Notes: a model not told the origin generated them from the letters alone. Positions 1 to 59,329 are shown, counted from the first letter of the stretch. The stretch is 64,000 bases of DNA from Cristatella mucedo (GCA_009760855.2 WPIO01000035.1:2689001-2753000); one strand, 5' to 3'. Translations and numbers: made by a program.

Positions 1-134
1 TGCTGTAATCACGATCTGCACGTCAAACTACAACATGGTAGCAGAACTCACATAGCCAACGACATATAAACCGCATGAACCAAAGCTCACCACATTACGT
101 CTGCACGGCCATTCAGCTAGCCAATCTGCGTGGT

Positions 135-140
135 TTTAAT
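135..140 (-). promoter_or_regulatory. Possible ELYS poly(A) signal
   Basis: The minus strand reads ATTAAA here, about 97 nt beyond the ELYS stop. This common variant is the only poly(A)-signal-like hexamer I see in the first 236 bases. Confidence 0.35.
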
Positions 141-236
141 TTCGACTTCAGCGTAATAACTTAAAACACTCAGCGGCTTTCGCGACACGATTTTATGCTG
201 CAACGTAAAACGGCACCAGACACTCGCCCAAATCTT

Positions 237-37947
<37,711 letters not shown>

Positions 37948-39349
37948 ACTTTAACACTACAGATCCCTGACATGGCATGAAGTGTTTCATGACCCTACAA
38001 CAATTAGGTAGCCAGGTCGTGGCACATTTGTAACATATAACACTTTCAACTCAAAATTGCCTGGTGCATTGAGAGGTCAACAGCACAACCATACAGGATT
38101 TGCATTGCATGCCTGATAAGTGCCATTTGCGTTTATTTGTAAAAGAAGGCTGTCAATGTGCTTATCAAACATCAAGTTCACAAATGAAACTCGCTCTCCT
38201 AACTACATACAATGAGTTTGCACAGTTTTGCAGCCATTTAAAAACAGTCGACAAACAAATGTAGAAAGACAAATGAACACGATATTTATGGAAGTGCTAA
38301 TCAGGTATTCCTGCCTCAAAAGTATGACATGCTCTGAACGAACCTGTGTCATGTTAACCCCATTTATGTAATCCGTTCATGAATTCCATCTGGCGCTACT
38401 AATTTAGAAGTGCTCCTACATACACTGCAATCAACCTACACAACTATATATAAATGCACATCCCATTTGTATATCCTATAAAGAAGGCCTTTGGTGATTT
38501 GGTGGCAGTCGATGAACAATGGGAAGAACCAGCGCGAATAGAAACGCGTATTAAAAAACGCATTTGAACATGATCGAATGTGAGAAAGCACTAAAGTCGA
38601 ATGACAATGAATGAGGAACACAAATGAGCAAAGCAAAAAAATGTGTGTGTACTACCTAATGTATCGAATGTATGAGTAACTATCGCAGATAAGGAAGAAT
38701 AAAGCTAGCAAAAAGTGCACTCGGTATCGCACTGCAAAAACGGAACAGTAGCTTGACTTCGATCAAACTCAACGATAGCTGGGGACGGTCTAAGTACACG
38801 AAAGTAGTGCTTCCGTCTTTCGAAAGCTTTAATTTTTTCGCCACGTACAGATTTTGCAACGCGAAGGAGAAAATTGCACATAGCACTTCAGTAGGGTTGG
38901 CTCACCGGCTAGGTCTGCTGGCACTCAGGCTGCCTTCTAAAGTCAAGCGGAAGTTTTCAGTGATTCTCACGGGCAATAGGTAGCATTGGTATAACGGCAA
39001 ACTTCCAGCCATAACTTTCATTCACACCGAAGAATTTACCGTTTGAAGTGGGTTGTTTATTAAATCTAGTTATACTCCGAAGCAGGAAGACCGCTGACGC
39101 AGCGCAGCAATAGCTAGCAATCAGATTGACTCTCAGTGCCCAAGTCGGGCAGCACCCGATAGCACCGACGAGCGACGTCGTCCAATTTCGTTGATCATAG
39201 TCTGCATTCAATATTCGTCTACTACCTGGAATGGAGGTGATTTCGCATGCAAGACACATCCTGAAGAAACGCTGACTGAAAGAGTTTAAGGGTAAAGCAT
39301 CGCTTACGCATCGTTTGTGCGCATCGCATTGTAAGAAATCCAAGATTCA

Positions 39350-40950
39350 CTCAGGAGTAAGAGCGCTGGATTCGGCGTTCACCCGGACGTTTACTTTGGC
39401 TACCAGCTCGCCTTTTTGGAGTGGCTATGGTGAATTCCGCCAACGAGAGACCGCCTTCAAATTGTGCCGCTCGGCAGCTGCGCCCGATCGGACTCCACCC
39501 TTTCGCGTGCCGGCTACGACTCGGTGGCGAGCGGCAGCGGCTTGGGCTACTTACGGGCGTATGCAGCCGTCCGTGCGACGCTGCCACTGCGACCGTGAAG
39601 TCGTTTATAGCGCGACACGCCTAGCGGACTAGGCAAGGTCGGGGACGCTAGTGCCACGATGCCGCCATTCCTCAGGTGAAACCTGCGTCCCGTCCACCAT
39701 AGTGGAATGCTTGCAAACTCTACGGAACACCTATTGCACACATCTTTTAATCATACTATGCTAAATTGTATATATTTTAAAATAATTTATGATACTTTAC
39801 GTAATTAAAACGTGCCAGTTTTTTATGAGGGATCCGCAGGAGCTCGGCCGGTGTTTGTATCTCTGCAAGTGTGCCGCAGATCCAGGAAGCGATCCGGAGG
39901 CGCCGGCAGTGTAGCGCCCGTCTGGCGCGTGTGCTGGGACATGGAAAACATGTGAGTCGCAACCGGGAAACTGCCCACACCCCTTCGATAAATGGAGACA
40001 CTAGAAGGTAAGCAGAGGCCGCGAGCAGCTGAAAAAATGCTGGGCAGTGCGCGACTATTCCAGCCGAAACTACTTTCCGTGCGACACCGCGGCACCCGGC
40101 ACCCGCACTTTCTAGAAATACTGAGCTGCGCGAGAAAAAGCGTTTGCCGCAGTCGTCGCTGAGCAATGTAGTCTTCTCGGCTGTACGGTGATGTTGCGAG
40201 CTGTGCTCGGTCGTCGCATAGAGAACTGGGCGCGCCGCGGCGAGGAGGGGTACACGAAGGCGGGTGCTGCTTTGCATGGAGATGCCTTGCAATGATGCTC
40301 GTTCGATTCTTGCGAATCGATCGCTAGCAAAATGCGGAAGCGTGGCCAGCGCATGTCGAGGTCGCTGTTGCGCAGCTCCGGCGACTCATGCTGCAGGCCA
40401 GCGACTTGGGCATTTATTGCAGCTACGGTTTTGCGAAAAAATATCCCCCCCCCCGCCGCCCCGCCGCCGGCGAGTGAGCGGATTTGCTGGTCAAATCGAT
40501 GGCGTGAGGCGCCTCGGAATTACCTCCAGCGCCCGCCGCCGGTGCATGGCCATCGCTCCTGCTAGTGCTTGCTGTAGCGTCCCTCTACGGCTAGCCGCCC
40601 CCCCCCCCCGACGCGTACCAGTCGTCAGCTCCTATTGCAAACGGTCGTTCGTCGAGGCTTCTATGCTTCCTTCGCCTCCTCCCCTCTTACTTGCCAGACT
40701 GGAGGAGTGGAATCAGAAATCAGCGGCTGCCTGCCTGCAGGGGGGGGGAAGGACGTGAGGGGGTTGTAGAAGAAGCCCCCCCCCCACACACACACCCCTC
40801 CCCGGTAAGGGTGTTGTGCTGGCTGCCTCGCCCTCTCAATGCCGACCGCTTGTGTGTTCGCCTTGCTGATGCCGCCCACTTTGACTTCTTCCGTGACCTA
40901 ATCAGCTAGCGATGGCGAAAAATGCAGCAAAATCCCCTGCTGATCTCCCT
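39350..40950. promoter_or_regulatory. CpG-rich region, probable ELYS promoter
   Basis: This stretch is rich in CG dinucleotides, unlike the AT-richer 38-39 kb just left of it. On the minus strand a GTAAGT donor (exon edge 39,555, GCCC|GTAAGT) could close a non-coding first ELYS exon that splices to about 37,956. Poly-C runs occur at 40,443 and 40,598. A plus-strand transcript may start here too, since plus-strand exons follow to the right. ATGs at 40,332 and 40,264 open short GC-rich frames whose status I cannot decide. Confidence 0.5.
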
Positions 40951-41147
40951 CCGATAAGTGGTAGCAAGTCGAATCCTAGTCGGGCTGCCTCTGTGTGTGT
41001 GTGTGTGTGTTTACTTAGCCGGTGCCCTGGCTGCTTGCTGTCCGGGGGAGGCTGTGTGCAGCTACCGAGAAGTGCTTCATATTCCATAGGTGCCATGCAT
41101 TCTGAACGTTCCCTCTCATATTTTCTCCTTTGCTTTTCTTCTGCACT

Positions 41148-41151
<4 letters not shown>

Positions 41152-41214
<63 letters not shown>

Positions 41215-41318
41215 CTCTCATTCACTCTCTCTTTTCTCTGTTCTCTCTCACTCTCTCTTTCTCTATTGCTCACTCTTTTACTGTTTTTCTATTTGCCTCT
41301 CCTCTGTATATATATTTT

Positions 41319-41376
<58 letters not shown>
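41152..41376. repeat. (CT)n microsatellite, two blocks
   Basis: Pure CT runs at 41,152-41,210 and 41,325-41,376 with a T/C-rich link between. Confidence 0.97.
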
Positions 41377-41379
<3 letters not shown>

Positions 41380-41383
<4 letters not shown>

Positions 41384-43950
41384 CTCTAGCTGTCTGCAAA
41401 TTTCTCTCTGTCTGTCCGTCTTCTTCTGCCACTGTTTGTCTATCCAACTGTCTGTCTGTGTCTGCCCCAGTCTCTTTGCATCTGACTGCTTGTCTCTCGT
41501 TCACATGTGCACACGCCCACGCTTTCGCACACTCGCGGGCTAAGCCTTGCCTATAGCACGTGTCCTCTAACAGCCAGCCTTTCTGGGGTTTTGGCGTGTA
41601 TGTTGGGACGTGTGCATGCAATCGCCAGTGGCCGACATCTTGCTATCTTCGGCCGTTATGGGAGGGTTCGATTGCCTGCTTTGGCAGCAGCTGCTTAACA
41701 GCAGCCTCGGCTTCTGATAACTGCATGGGTGCTAGGGAGGCAATGGAAGGTGGTTTACTTGCAAACTCAGCGCTGCAAGTACTACTGAAACCCCTCAGTG
41801 CACGGCATGTTGGTAGCCGAGCACCTTTGGCGTGATTCGCCCTTTGTGTGATTATAAAGTCTTCCAGAGAGCTACAGCAAAGGATACAAATGCATTAAAC
41901 ACCTGGCATGCCGTGAACCATTATGTCCTCACGTGCCATTATCTTTTTTGAGTCGAAGCTTCTCTCACTCTGCTTGGCTTGACTTCTCAAACAATGTGAA
42001 AACCCAAGCATGTGCAGAGCATCAGGGAGAACAGCCTAAAAGGTGGCAATATCGTTTTGTGGTGACCAAAAGAGCAAAGGCTTCGTTCGAAGGCAGGTCT
42101 GGAGCTCCTAACATTATCTCTCCCTCCCCCTTACCATCCGTGAGAGGCATGCCGAAAGACCATCGAGTTATACTATTATGGGCTTTGCAATATTGTCTGC
42201 CTTAGAGACTGACACATCGGAATCAGTGTGAACAAATGCATGAGAGACGGCAGGGTTAGAAAGAGTCTCTGGAAGTGTGTGCACTGTTACCTCTCTCACC
42301 TCTGCTTTCTTCTGTGCTGCCATTGGTTCAGCTCGAAAATGCAACGCAAAATATTCTTTGTTCTTAGCCCTTCGGTATCAGTTTGGGGTGTTAAGCTCAA
42401 TATGAATCTGGCTGTGGGTTTAGCCATGTTCTATATTCGAGGTAATATATGCATACATATATACAGGTATATACTTGAGCCGTTACAAGCTTATGCAACT
42501 GCTGACATACAGACTTGAGCTCGAAGCTAGTACTGCTTTCAGGACACATTACTTTGTTTGATCAAACGGCAATTGCGATTGATAAACATGATATGCCTCT
42601 TCAATATGTAATTTGTATATGACTTAGACTAATAGGAAGTGGCTCCACCATGATTTATAGTCCCTTCTGTAATGAGGGTTGCCGAGTCGGTCATTCGTTA
42701 TTCGAAGGCAATTTTTTCCGGCATTGACATAAATTCTCAACTAAGACATCTGAGGTAAAAATCTGCCGATCTCGAACTTGACTCCCAAGTGTCCCAAAAG
42801 TGTTCGATGCCATTCAGATCATTCTCCTGCTTGGCCATGACAATGCCGATAGGGGAGGACATCTGCTATAAGAACCATTGGGGAAGGATTCGTTCACCAA
42901 TAGTGCAGCAGTGTGCTGAGGATCGCTATTCTATTGCCATATACAATCTAGCCCTGTCAGGGCCGGTTTGCTTGAATGTACCGACAACTTTTTAGTTTGT
43001 ATAGATATTTATATTGTAGTCTATAATGCTTTCTTTTCAATAGAGAGTTCAGGACTAGCTGCTGTGCAACACCTCTATACCATCTCCCCCCGAAGAACAT
43101 TTCTGTCATCTGAATGCAGTCATTGTGGTGAATACTTCAGCTTAATTCATGTGCTGCTTCACCAAATGCTCGCATGTCAGTTTTTAAACCCTTTAACTTA
43201 CACTGATCATTGCCACTCAGCCGAGGTCCAGTGGGCTTTGTGCCAAGCCAATTGCAGGTGGCTAAATTGTTTGTTGCATTTTTACAAAGCAAGTGTACAT
43301 GATTTTATGCCTACCTGCCTGCCAAAGCATCTGCAGAATGGCTAATTCGCTCACCTTTTAGCCTGTCAGTAAGTTAAAGAGTCCTAGCAACACTTTCACT
43401 GCAGCAAATCAGTTCTTCATGACTTGGATTTGTATGGCCATGTCATCCCAATCGTTTGTCAGCTTCTATCTAGGTCGACTGCAATGCTTCGTCAGCCGTT
43501 GCATCTTAATTTTGTAGTTTACATTCTGCATGGAAGCCATAAGTGCTGTTGCATTGCTTACTTTGTTCGAGTTTCTTGACTGAAATCTCCCAAATGTATT
43601 TTTTCGTGAAGGCATAATTCTCCCTTACTTTTCCCATCTCAGCTTATGTTCGTTTCTGTACCACCTCGAAATTTTCAAAGTGAACTCACCCAAATTGGCT
43701 CTTTGGGTATTTCCATCACACGGACAAATACTCTTTAGCATTCAATACGTGTCATTTCTCTAAAATGACGATTAAACTACTTGCTTTGTTTAAAATGAAT
43801 CGATAGAGGATCGGTATATGTTATTTGTCTCGGCCTGTCCCATCGGCAGAGGTCTTAATCATCAGAATTACACCTTTTCAGGCGTTGGATAAAATTTCAG
43901 ACTGCTCCTGTATGTGTGTGTGTGTTGAGAGAAAGAGGGAGAGAAAGAGA
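41380..43950. other. Unannotated plus-strand gene flank
   Basis: No gene I can support. Several frames of 60-125 codons lack splice context or family similarity. Confidence 0.5.
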
Positions 43951-43951
43951 G

Positions 43952-43953
<2 letters not shown>

Positions 43954-44025
<72 letters not shown>
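43954..44025. repeat. (GA)n microsatellite
   Basis: Mostly pure GA with one CGAGAG interruption. Confidence 0.95.
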
Positions 44026-44032
<7 letters not shown>

Positions 44033-44128
44033 AGAAGGGGAGGGAGAGGGTGAGCACGAGAGGGAGAACTCGGCTGCAGGTGCATGCTCAGCAGAATTCG
44101 AAATTTCGGCTCTCTGTGCTCTTTTCAG

Positions 44129-44166
44129 CCCTGAAGCCGCCTAGAGACGTTTGCATTAAAATTCAG
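44129..44166 (+). CDS. Weak candidate exon
   Basis: Acceptor CTCTGTGCTCTTTTCAG and donor ATTCAG|GTATGC are both good. Phase 1 to 0, core LKPPRDVCIKIQ. No linked neighbour could be fixed. Confidence 0.3.
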
Positions 44167-44952
44167 GTATGCATAATGGCATCCTACCACTGAGCACTCT
44201 GAATTGTATTCTATGTGTGTGGCATGCACAAGTATTCTGGAGACTCCCTCCTCACCCCTCCCATGTCCGACCGTAGCCGACTTCAGGCTCGCTAGCTTGT
44301 CGTTCGTTTGGGATTTCTGTGGGTGAGCTCATCACGCCTTGTCGCAACACTTTGCCGCTGAGCTCCAGGTGAGTGGTATGGTCGCCAGCCTGAAAGGGTT
44401 GCCCTGTCTCGCGTTCAGAGGACCCATCCTTTGTCACGATTGTAATAGGTTGCCGTGTTTGCCAGTAGGTAGAAGGCCTAAATGTCGTAGCTTCTCTTGC
44501 AGCTGGCAGTTTCTTTCGTCTGCATTTCTTACGTCAGATAGCAAGAAGAACCGAAGTGCTCGGGCTTTCTTGAACTTTTGGATTTCCGGCCTCGGGCCCC
44601 AGCAGTTAAGTGCCACCAGCTGGCTGATGGCAGAGCCCAATGCGGTTCCAGCTGAGCGCGAGCCAGCCTCCTAAAGCTCATCGACTGCTGGCACCACTGC
44701 CGACTACCACCTGAGGGGGGATGAAACGATAATATATTATTTTGCAACACGATTGCCTTAAGCCACTTTTCGGTCAGGCTTTTAAAGCTCTCTTGACAGG
44801 TCGGGATAGAGTATGCATAGAAGCCTGTCCGTGGGAGGTGGAGTGGTGTGGAAAGCAGCACTGACGTCAGCAGACTTGGCTAGTGTAGCTAGGTGCAGCA
44901 CTCATCCGAAGCCAAGCCCTGGGCACTGCCAGCTGGCACAGGCTGCCCAGGG

Positions 44953-44953
<1 letters not shown>

Positions 44954-45023
<70 letters not shown>

Positions 45024-45028
45024 CGCGC
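44954..45028. repeat. (GT)n(GC)n microsatellite
   Basis: About 31 GT units followed directly by about 6 GC units, a possible Z-DNA-forming tract. Confidence 0.95.
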
Positions 45029-45361
45029 GAGTGAGCGCGAGCTCGTAGGTTCGTTCGTGTGTGAGCTTCTGTGTGGCCACCGAAGGGCGCTGGGCTGTCA
45101 TGCGTGACCCATGCACACTGGTTCAATATAAATAGTAGCAGGCTTTTGGGGTGGGGCAGCTACCCACTAGTGTCGTTTTGCTGCTCCTAGGATTAATCTA
45201 CATCCTCCACAGCCCCCCTCTTCCAGTTGCTCCTACTTGCCTGCCCTGAGCTGTTGGAGTGCTCAGTCAGCTGGTTTCAGTGGTGGTGGTGGGGGGGGGG
45301 GGTGTTTGTAATGTGAGCGATAGTGTTTAAACTGTTCATCCGATTGTGTGTTTTTTAATAG

Positions 45362-45466
45362 CCATTATTAGTCAAGGAGGCCGTGCTCTCAAGTTGGAGC
45401 TCGAGGCCGGTAGGGCTGAACTTGTGGAGGAGAACCGGCTGTCTGCTCGATCCCTTGTCACAGAAA
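45362..45466 (+). CDS. Weak candidate exon, coiled-coil-like
   Basis: Acceptor TGTGTTTTTTAATAG, donor AGAAA|GTAACA, phase 1 to 1. Encodes RALKLELEAGRAELVEENRL, which looks helical and charged. A good acceptor at 45,617-45,618 (CTTTTTTTTTGTCAG) could follow in phase (DKIRGWSYASTDMG). The exon after that is lost in the CT array at 45,687. Confidence 0.35.
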
Positions 45467-45684
45467 GTAACACCACAGCCTGGAAGTGCTGCTATCCCAG
45501 CACGGCTTGCTTTCCAGTACGGCACTAACGGCACTAAATCTGCTAGGGATTGGCCAACCGGAGTTGCTTAGGAGAGGTCACCCTCCTGCAGCTCTGCATA
45601 CCTCTTTTTTTTTGTCAGTCGATAAAATCAGGGGCTGGAGCTATGCCAGCACAGACATGGGTCCACTAGCAGGGAAAGCCCCGG

Positions 45685-45857
<173 letters not shown>

Positions 45858-45859
45858 AC

Positions 45860-47368
45860 GTCCATCCTGCTGCTACTTCGTGGCTTTGCTAGTAACCGAG
45901 TCTCGCTCCAGCCGCTGCTCTACAGGCTGCTTAGGCAGCCAGAGGCGGTGGCCCCCTCCTCCCCACTCGAGAGAAGCAGGCGCAGGAGGAACTAGCGGTG
46001 CTCGGGGTCCTTCTGTCGTCTCGATGCAAGCAAGCGATGCATGTCCAACTATAACTCATGCATATAGCACCTCGAGTCGGGGACCGGAGGCATTCGACGT
46101 GCCGCACCGCCCAGTCCGTGACCTGGCGAGACTCCAGCTGTGCTGGCAGCTAGTCCCGTGTTCGTGCAGGTATCACCTAGAGCTGGCAGTAGCTCCCAGA
46201 AGCGGTCCCGTGTCTAATCGTGTAAAAGAACTACAGCTGCTGGCTTGTCACGAATAATTGGCGGAGCCACATAGCCTCATGTGTGAGGCCATTGATTGCA
46301 GATCGCCCGATGATTTCACTCAGCGTTGGCAGTTGGTTGGCTGGGTGACTGCTATTCTCGCCTCCAATCACCAAGAGCAGAGCATGGGCTGCCATTCAGT
46401 GACCTTGGGAAATTTCATCGAGCTCGAAAAGCAAGCAAGTTCTCGACGAGGTGCTTATGTCCCCGTGTTGCTTGCACACGTGTCTGCCATCCCTTTCATC
46501 CTCCCTCCTCCCCCCCAGATCAGTACACCTATGCCGCTCACTGGCTCTAAACAGGATATCCATTCCCCATAGCAGGCATTCGCGAATGCACTCGCGAGCC
46601 TAGAAACATCGAGCAGCTCCCTAGCCGAGTAGAAAGGGGTGATGCAAGAAGCCTCGAGATTCGATTGGTGCAGCCATTTCGTAAGAGCTTTCAGGAAGTT
46701 TGGCTCTGGATTTGGGCTCTTGTCGTATTGTATCAGGGAGCAGTTAGTCTGTCAGCACGAATCCTGACCATCTGTGATTGCCGGATCTGTCTTCGGACGC
46801 TTGTCTTCGTCGTGTATAGCGGTTTCCGGCTTGCGCATGCATCCAGAGGTGCCATCGTTGATGCCGAGGGGGTCTCGCCCCAGCCAGTTTCCTTGCCATC
46901 CCTGCCACATCGCTCTGCGACATTGCAGCATGACGTTGAGACGAATCCGTGGTATGGCAGTGCAGTGTTTAAAGTCCTGTTTCGCGAAATGCTATCTTAT
47001 AATGCATCTAGACCGCTGCAAACACTCTGAATCGATTGAGTCTCTAGTGAACTTGATGCCATTATCAGTTGAGACGGATAAGGCACACGGATCGGTGGAC
47101 AACACTAAAGATACCGTTTCATACCAGGTTCTGGAAAGTAGTAGGAACGGTTCGTCTGGCCAAACGTAGCCACTCAGCTTTATGCTGCTTACTCAACCAT
47201 AGCGCTTTCTTGAGCATTCTTCAGGAAGTCTCCTTCTCCTCCTACTTAGTATCAGGCGCTACGATCTGAGTGTTGGTCTCACTAAGCATAACATACGGAA
47301 ATTGGCTAACTCCCGCAGCTAGATTGTATACGGCAGATGAAGGGAAACCAACCGCTGTGCAAGAGATG
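45860..47368. other. Unannotated, GC-rich in part
   Basis: Frames at 45,880-46,257, 46,258-46,572 and 46,665-47,030 are open but show no recognised domain. They may include exons of the plus-strand gene. Confidence 0.4.
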
Positions 47369-47369
47369 G

Positions 47370-47900
47370 CCGACCAAATCCAAGTTGGTCCATTCATTTG
47401 TGACATCCCATCTCAACCTCTGTAACACACTTCTCGCTTGACCATCAGCCGGTGCAATCAGGCACCTACAGTTGGTGAAAAGCTCTGCAGCTAGACGTGT
47501 CTGTCGTGAACGGAGCAGTTGCCACAGTACATTGCTTCTCACCGACCTGCACAAGCTACCCTTCAAGCAGTGTATCAACTTCAATGTTTTATCCTTTTCA
47601 CTTGTAGGCTCCTGCATTCTTTTACTCAGGCCTACCTATCCAAACTACTTTCGTAGCAGGCCAGGCATCGATGATTGAATGAGCAAATGATTCTATGCCT
47701 GATAGGGATCCAGTGAGGCTCTGAAAGAAGTGGTGTGATGTGGCAAGTGCACCTATGATGACAGACCAGGCTAGCTGCTGAGCACTAGTTGCGAACGATA
47801 AAGGGCACAGGCCAAGAGTCCTGAACAAAGAGAGTTGCCGAAATCTAGATGCAATTTTCATGGTACATGAACAAGTCTGGCTGTCCCACTCTTATTTAAG
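47370..47900. mobile_element. Two decayed LINE fragments, facing each other
   Basis: About 47,370-47,640 (plus) encodes broken LVHSFVTSHLNLCNTLL and QLVKSSAARRVCRERSS. About 47,690-47,900 is the same region reversed. Confidence 0.65.
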
Positions 47901-48144
47901 CAGGCCCAGATTTTGGTGGTGTTCCTTAGCTGTAAGTAGGCTGGCTTGAGAGTGGAGGCACCGTGCTCATTTATTGACAGTTTGTTTTGGAATAGCATGC
48001 CTAGTTTAGCAGTAGATGCTAGTGGAGTGAACAGCCAATGTCTAACATGAGTAACAGCTGATTATTCGCCTGCTTATTTGATTGCACAATGAACTCGAAT
48101 ACTTTCTAGAATGAATAAGGAATATGTTGTTAAAACGTAAGTTG

Positions 48145-48241
<97 letters not shown>
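48145..48241. repeat. (GT)n microsatellite
   Basis: About 48 pure GT units. Confidence 0.98.
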
Positions 48242-48243
<2 letters not shown>

Positions 48244-48577
48244 TGCTTTATGTAATAAGGGTATCCTCTAAACAGCATTTCCAGTATCCTGTGGTGCAGT
48301 AATAATAAGCAATTAAACCTAAAGCTGTAAGTTTGGATTAAACCTTGTTAAAGAGCAATGAAGGCTTTGGAAGCAGATCGACCGTGATGCTTATTGATCT
48401 CATTATTTTTAAAGTTATCACGGTAATATGGAGGGTGAGAGGTATGACTTGAGTTCTTGATGGCTTGTGTGTCTGAAGCTAGCTCAAAGGTAGCCAGCCC
48501 CTTGTAGCTCTGCTGTTAAAAAACCTGACTCCAGGCAGGTGACCACCAACCTTCATGCCCGCCCCTCACCTCATTTA

Positions 48578-49330
48578 ATAATAATACATTTGTATAGCAT
48601 CAGCTGAGAACTTGAGAACTTGATCTCTTTCTTGGCACTTTATATATGCTGTAAAGGAAACATGATTAGGGGTAGCATGCACAATCTCAACAAGCATAAT
48701 ATGGTTAGAGGTGACATGCACATGCAGTGTTAACATGAAATGTGGTTAGTGGTAGAAAGTACAGTGTCAGTACACATTAACACACAAAGGACGAATCACA
48801 AGGACCCACTTAATGGTGCGCTAAATAGGTGTGTTTTTAGCTTCATTGTAAACGTTGTTCAAGTCGGGTGGGGTATCGGGGCGTCAGTCTGAAGTGAATT
48901 CCAGGCTTTGGGAACGTACGAACTAAAGGCGCAATCTCAGCAGGATCTGAGATTCGTATGAGGTATAGGTAAACGATTAAGAACAGCGGTCGCTACGATG
49001 CCTAGCCTGATGGTGGATTAGTTCTGATATGTAGGCTGGAGCTAGAGAATGAAAGGACCATAAAGTGAGTGTCCTTGAACCTTGAAGTCGATATACTGCT
49101 TGATTGGGAGCCAGTGCAAGTCGGCGAGAAACGGTGTGATGTGGCAACTGCTACGCTCACGACAGACAAGCCTAGCTCCAGAGTTTTGCACCTACTGATT
49201 GCACAGGCTGTGCCAGAAAGCAGTAAGTTGCAGAAGTCGAGATGGGGTGTCAATAATGCATGGACCAACTTGGACGTAGTGTCCCTGTCCAAGCAGGCCT
49301 ACATTTTAGCTGTGTTATGGAAATGAAAGT
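48578..49330 (-). mobile_element. L2-like LINE, diverged
   Basis: Reverse copy covering the 3' UTR and the C-terminal coding region (CATTTAGTTCATACG-like and WLPV-region matches) with many substitutions. Confidence 0.75.
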
Positions 49331-49431
49331 TGGCAGACGTGACTAAATAGCTGCTGTAGTCGTCTAGTGCAAGGTTTCTTTTGAACAGGTCACCTAGTTT
49401 TCGTGCAGATGCTCCTGGAGAAATGCTAGTT

Positions 49432-49505
49432 AATAATAATAATAATAATAATTCACTTGATAAAGCGCCCTCAGAGAACTTAATCTCTCTCTAGGCGCTT
49501 TACAT
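49432..49505 (-). mobile_element. LINE 3' tail only (74 bp)
   Basis: (ATT)n and the complete stem-loop AAAGCGCCTAGAGAGAGATT...AGGGCGCTTT in reverse, nothing else of the LINE. This is the smallest copy in the window. Confidence 0.85.
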
Positions 49506-49867
49506 AAGTTGGCTTGCTTGGCTGTCCTCTGGTCACACGCTGCTTTGCATCATATGATATTGGATTGGACTCAGAGGAGACACCGGTGCATATGACATTG
49601 TACATACTGGCACCAGCCAAAGCTGAATGTCTCATGAGCAAGCATCCATGCCGTCATGCCTAGCATCGAAATGAGATCCGGGAGAGCGCACTTGCAAGCT
49701 CGTGCCCTGACAGCCTGATTGCCTGGCGATCGCTTCGATGCTAGTTCAAGAGAGTGCTTGCTGATGCCATAGTGACCTAGCAGATCCGGCCACTGCTGCT
49801 GCAGCTTGCCATCATCCGCAGGGACCCGAGACACCTATTACAGTCTGCACAGGATCTGCACTGCTGC

Positions 49868-49900
<33 letters not shown>

Positions 49901-51023
49901 CTAGCTGCCTGTCACTGGGTGGCAAGTCGCCTCCCCCTGCTTCAGTCGTGTCATGCAGAGCTTTCGGTGGTCTGTATTTAAGATCTATATGGCGAAGCCT
50001 TGCATGACTGTGATGTTGACATGTCATGCCCTCTTCTTGCTCTCCACTACACGTTTCACGCCGATGTGACTCAGCTATCACATTGCTACAGCAAGTGTTC
50101 TTGGTAACGTGACTCAGGATTCACAGGCAAGGTGGAAGAGCAGCAGCCGAGTCATAGCCTACGAGTACAGGAGGGCAGCCGCATGAGCAATCCTTTTGCT
50201 GGCTGCACGGTGGCTCGAGCACTGCAACTCTAGTGCAGTGGCTTGCTTAATAGCTCTCTGCTGCTGCCCTCTGCTCGCCTGCTGCTGCTGCTGCTTTTGT
50301 TGCTGCTGTTCTCTTCCTCATGCTGCTCTCTACTGCTACGGTCTGCCGCTGCAGACACTTTCTGCCACGTTAATGTCGAGTCAAACGGTACCGTCGTCCT
50401 TTGTGTTAATTTTGCCAGATTTAGATGGGCTTCCACCAATACTTGCTGCTGCAAAAGATGTCAAAGAGGTTGTAACAGCAGATTCGGTGGCTCTGTACCG
50501 TGCAGGCAGCATGCCTACTGGGAACACCGTTTTCATTCGCTGAGCGTTGCCGATCTACGACGTTGCTTTTTTTTACGCCTCTGCTTGTTTGTTTTACGGG
50601 TGGGTGCTAATACTGTGCTCCTACCCGGTATCCAGCTGCTGGGCAAAACCGTACTTCGTCGACCCACCCATAATTGGTTATAGCCTCTCTTGCTGCTTCC
50701 TGACTGACTGTGGTGGATGCCTGCCTTGCTTCATCATATGCTGCAAAGTCGGGCGGATCTGCAATTACAGCTTTACCAGCAGCTGGCAGCCTGAGATCGG
50801 GATCATACTGAAAGCCAGTCTTGCTAGTGCTCTATTTCTAGAGAGAAATGGACTCATCCGCAGGTTGGTTCATCTGCCACCACGTCAGCCAGCACGGCCT
50901 AGTTGCCGGCCAGCAGGGAGCCATCGGCTGCAGCAATTGCAGGCGCTGCACGATCTCAGCCTCTAGCAACCTCTCTGAATGCTGCCCTATCTCCCGAGAT
51001 CAGCTGCTCTCGGCGACCAGTCG
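49506..51023. other. Unannotated, CTG-rich, possible exon
   Basis: CTG/CAG runs at 49,859-49,898 and 50,280-50,310. A possible exon follows an acceptor TTTGTGTTAATTTTGCCAG at about 50,418 (LDGLPPILAAAKDVKEVVTA), but its 3' edge and links are not clear. Confidence 0.35.
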
Positions 51024-51092
51024 CTGTATCCCCAGCGTGTCTACCGTATCCCCAGCGTGTCTACCGTATCCCCAGCGTGTCTACCGTATCCC
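51024..51092. repeat. 20-bp minisatellite, about 3.5 copies
   Basis: GTATCCCCAGCGTGTCTACC repeated head to tail without differences. Confidence 0.95.
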
Positions 51093-51161
51093 CATTCTTT
51101 CGGTTGAGCGTTTACTTGAAGTCAGAGTGCTTGGCCTAGATGGTTTGGTCTGCTTCTGCAG

Positions 51162-59326
<8,165 letters not shown>

Positions 59327-59329
59327 TTT

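Noticed and set aside
44129-44166. MSP (VAP-type) domain from LKPPRDVCIKIQ
   Set aside because: Only about ten residues resemble the NPTDRNVCFKVK motif. No flanking MSP sequence was found, so the likeness is probably chance.
46665-47030. 122-codon plus-strand frame (VWLWIWALVVLYQGAVSL...) as a membrane protein gene
   Set aside because: No splice or promoter context and no family likeness. The apparent hydrophobic stretch is short and the frame is not unusually long.
51024-51092. Regular 20-bp repeats as a possible CRISPR array
   Set aside because: The units are directly adjacent with no spacers, and the window is animal DNA.
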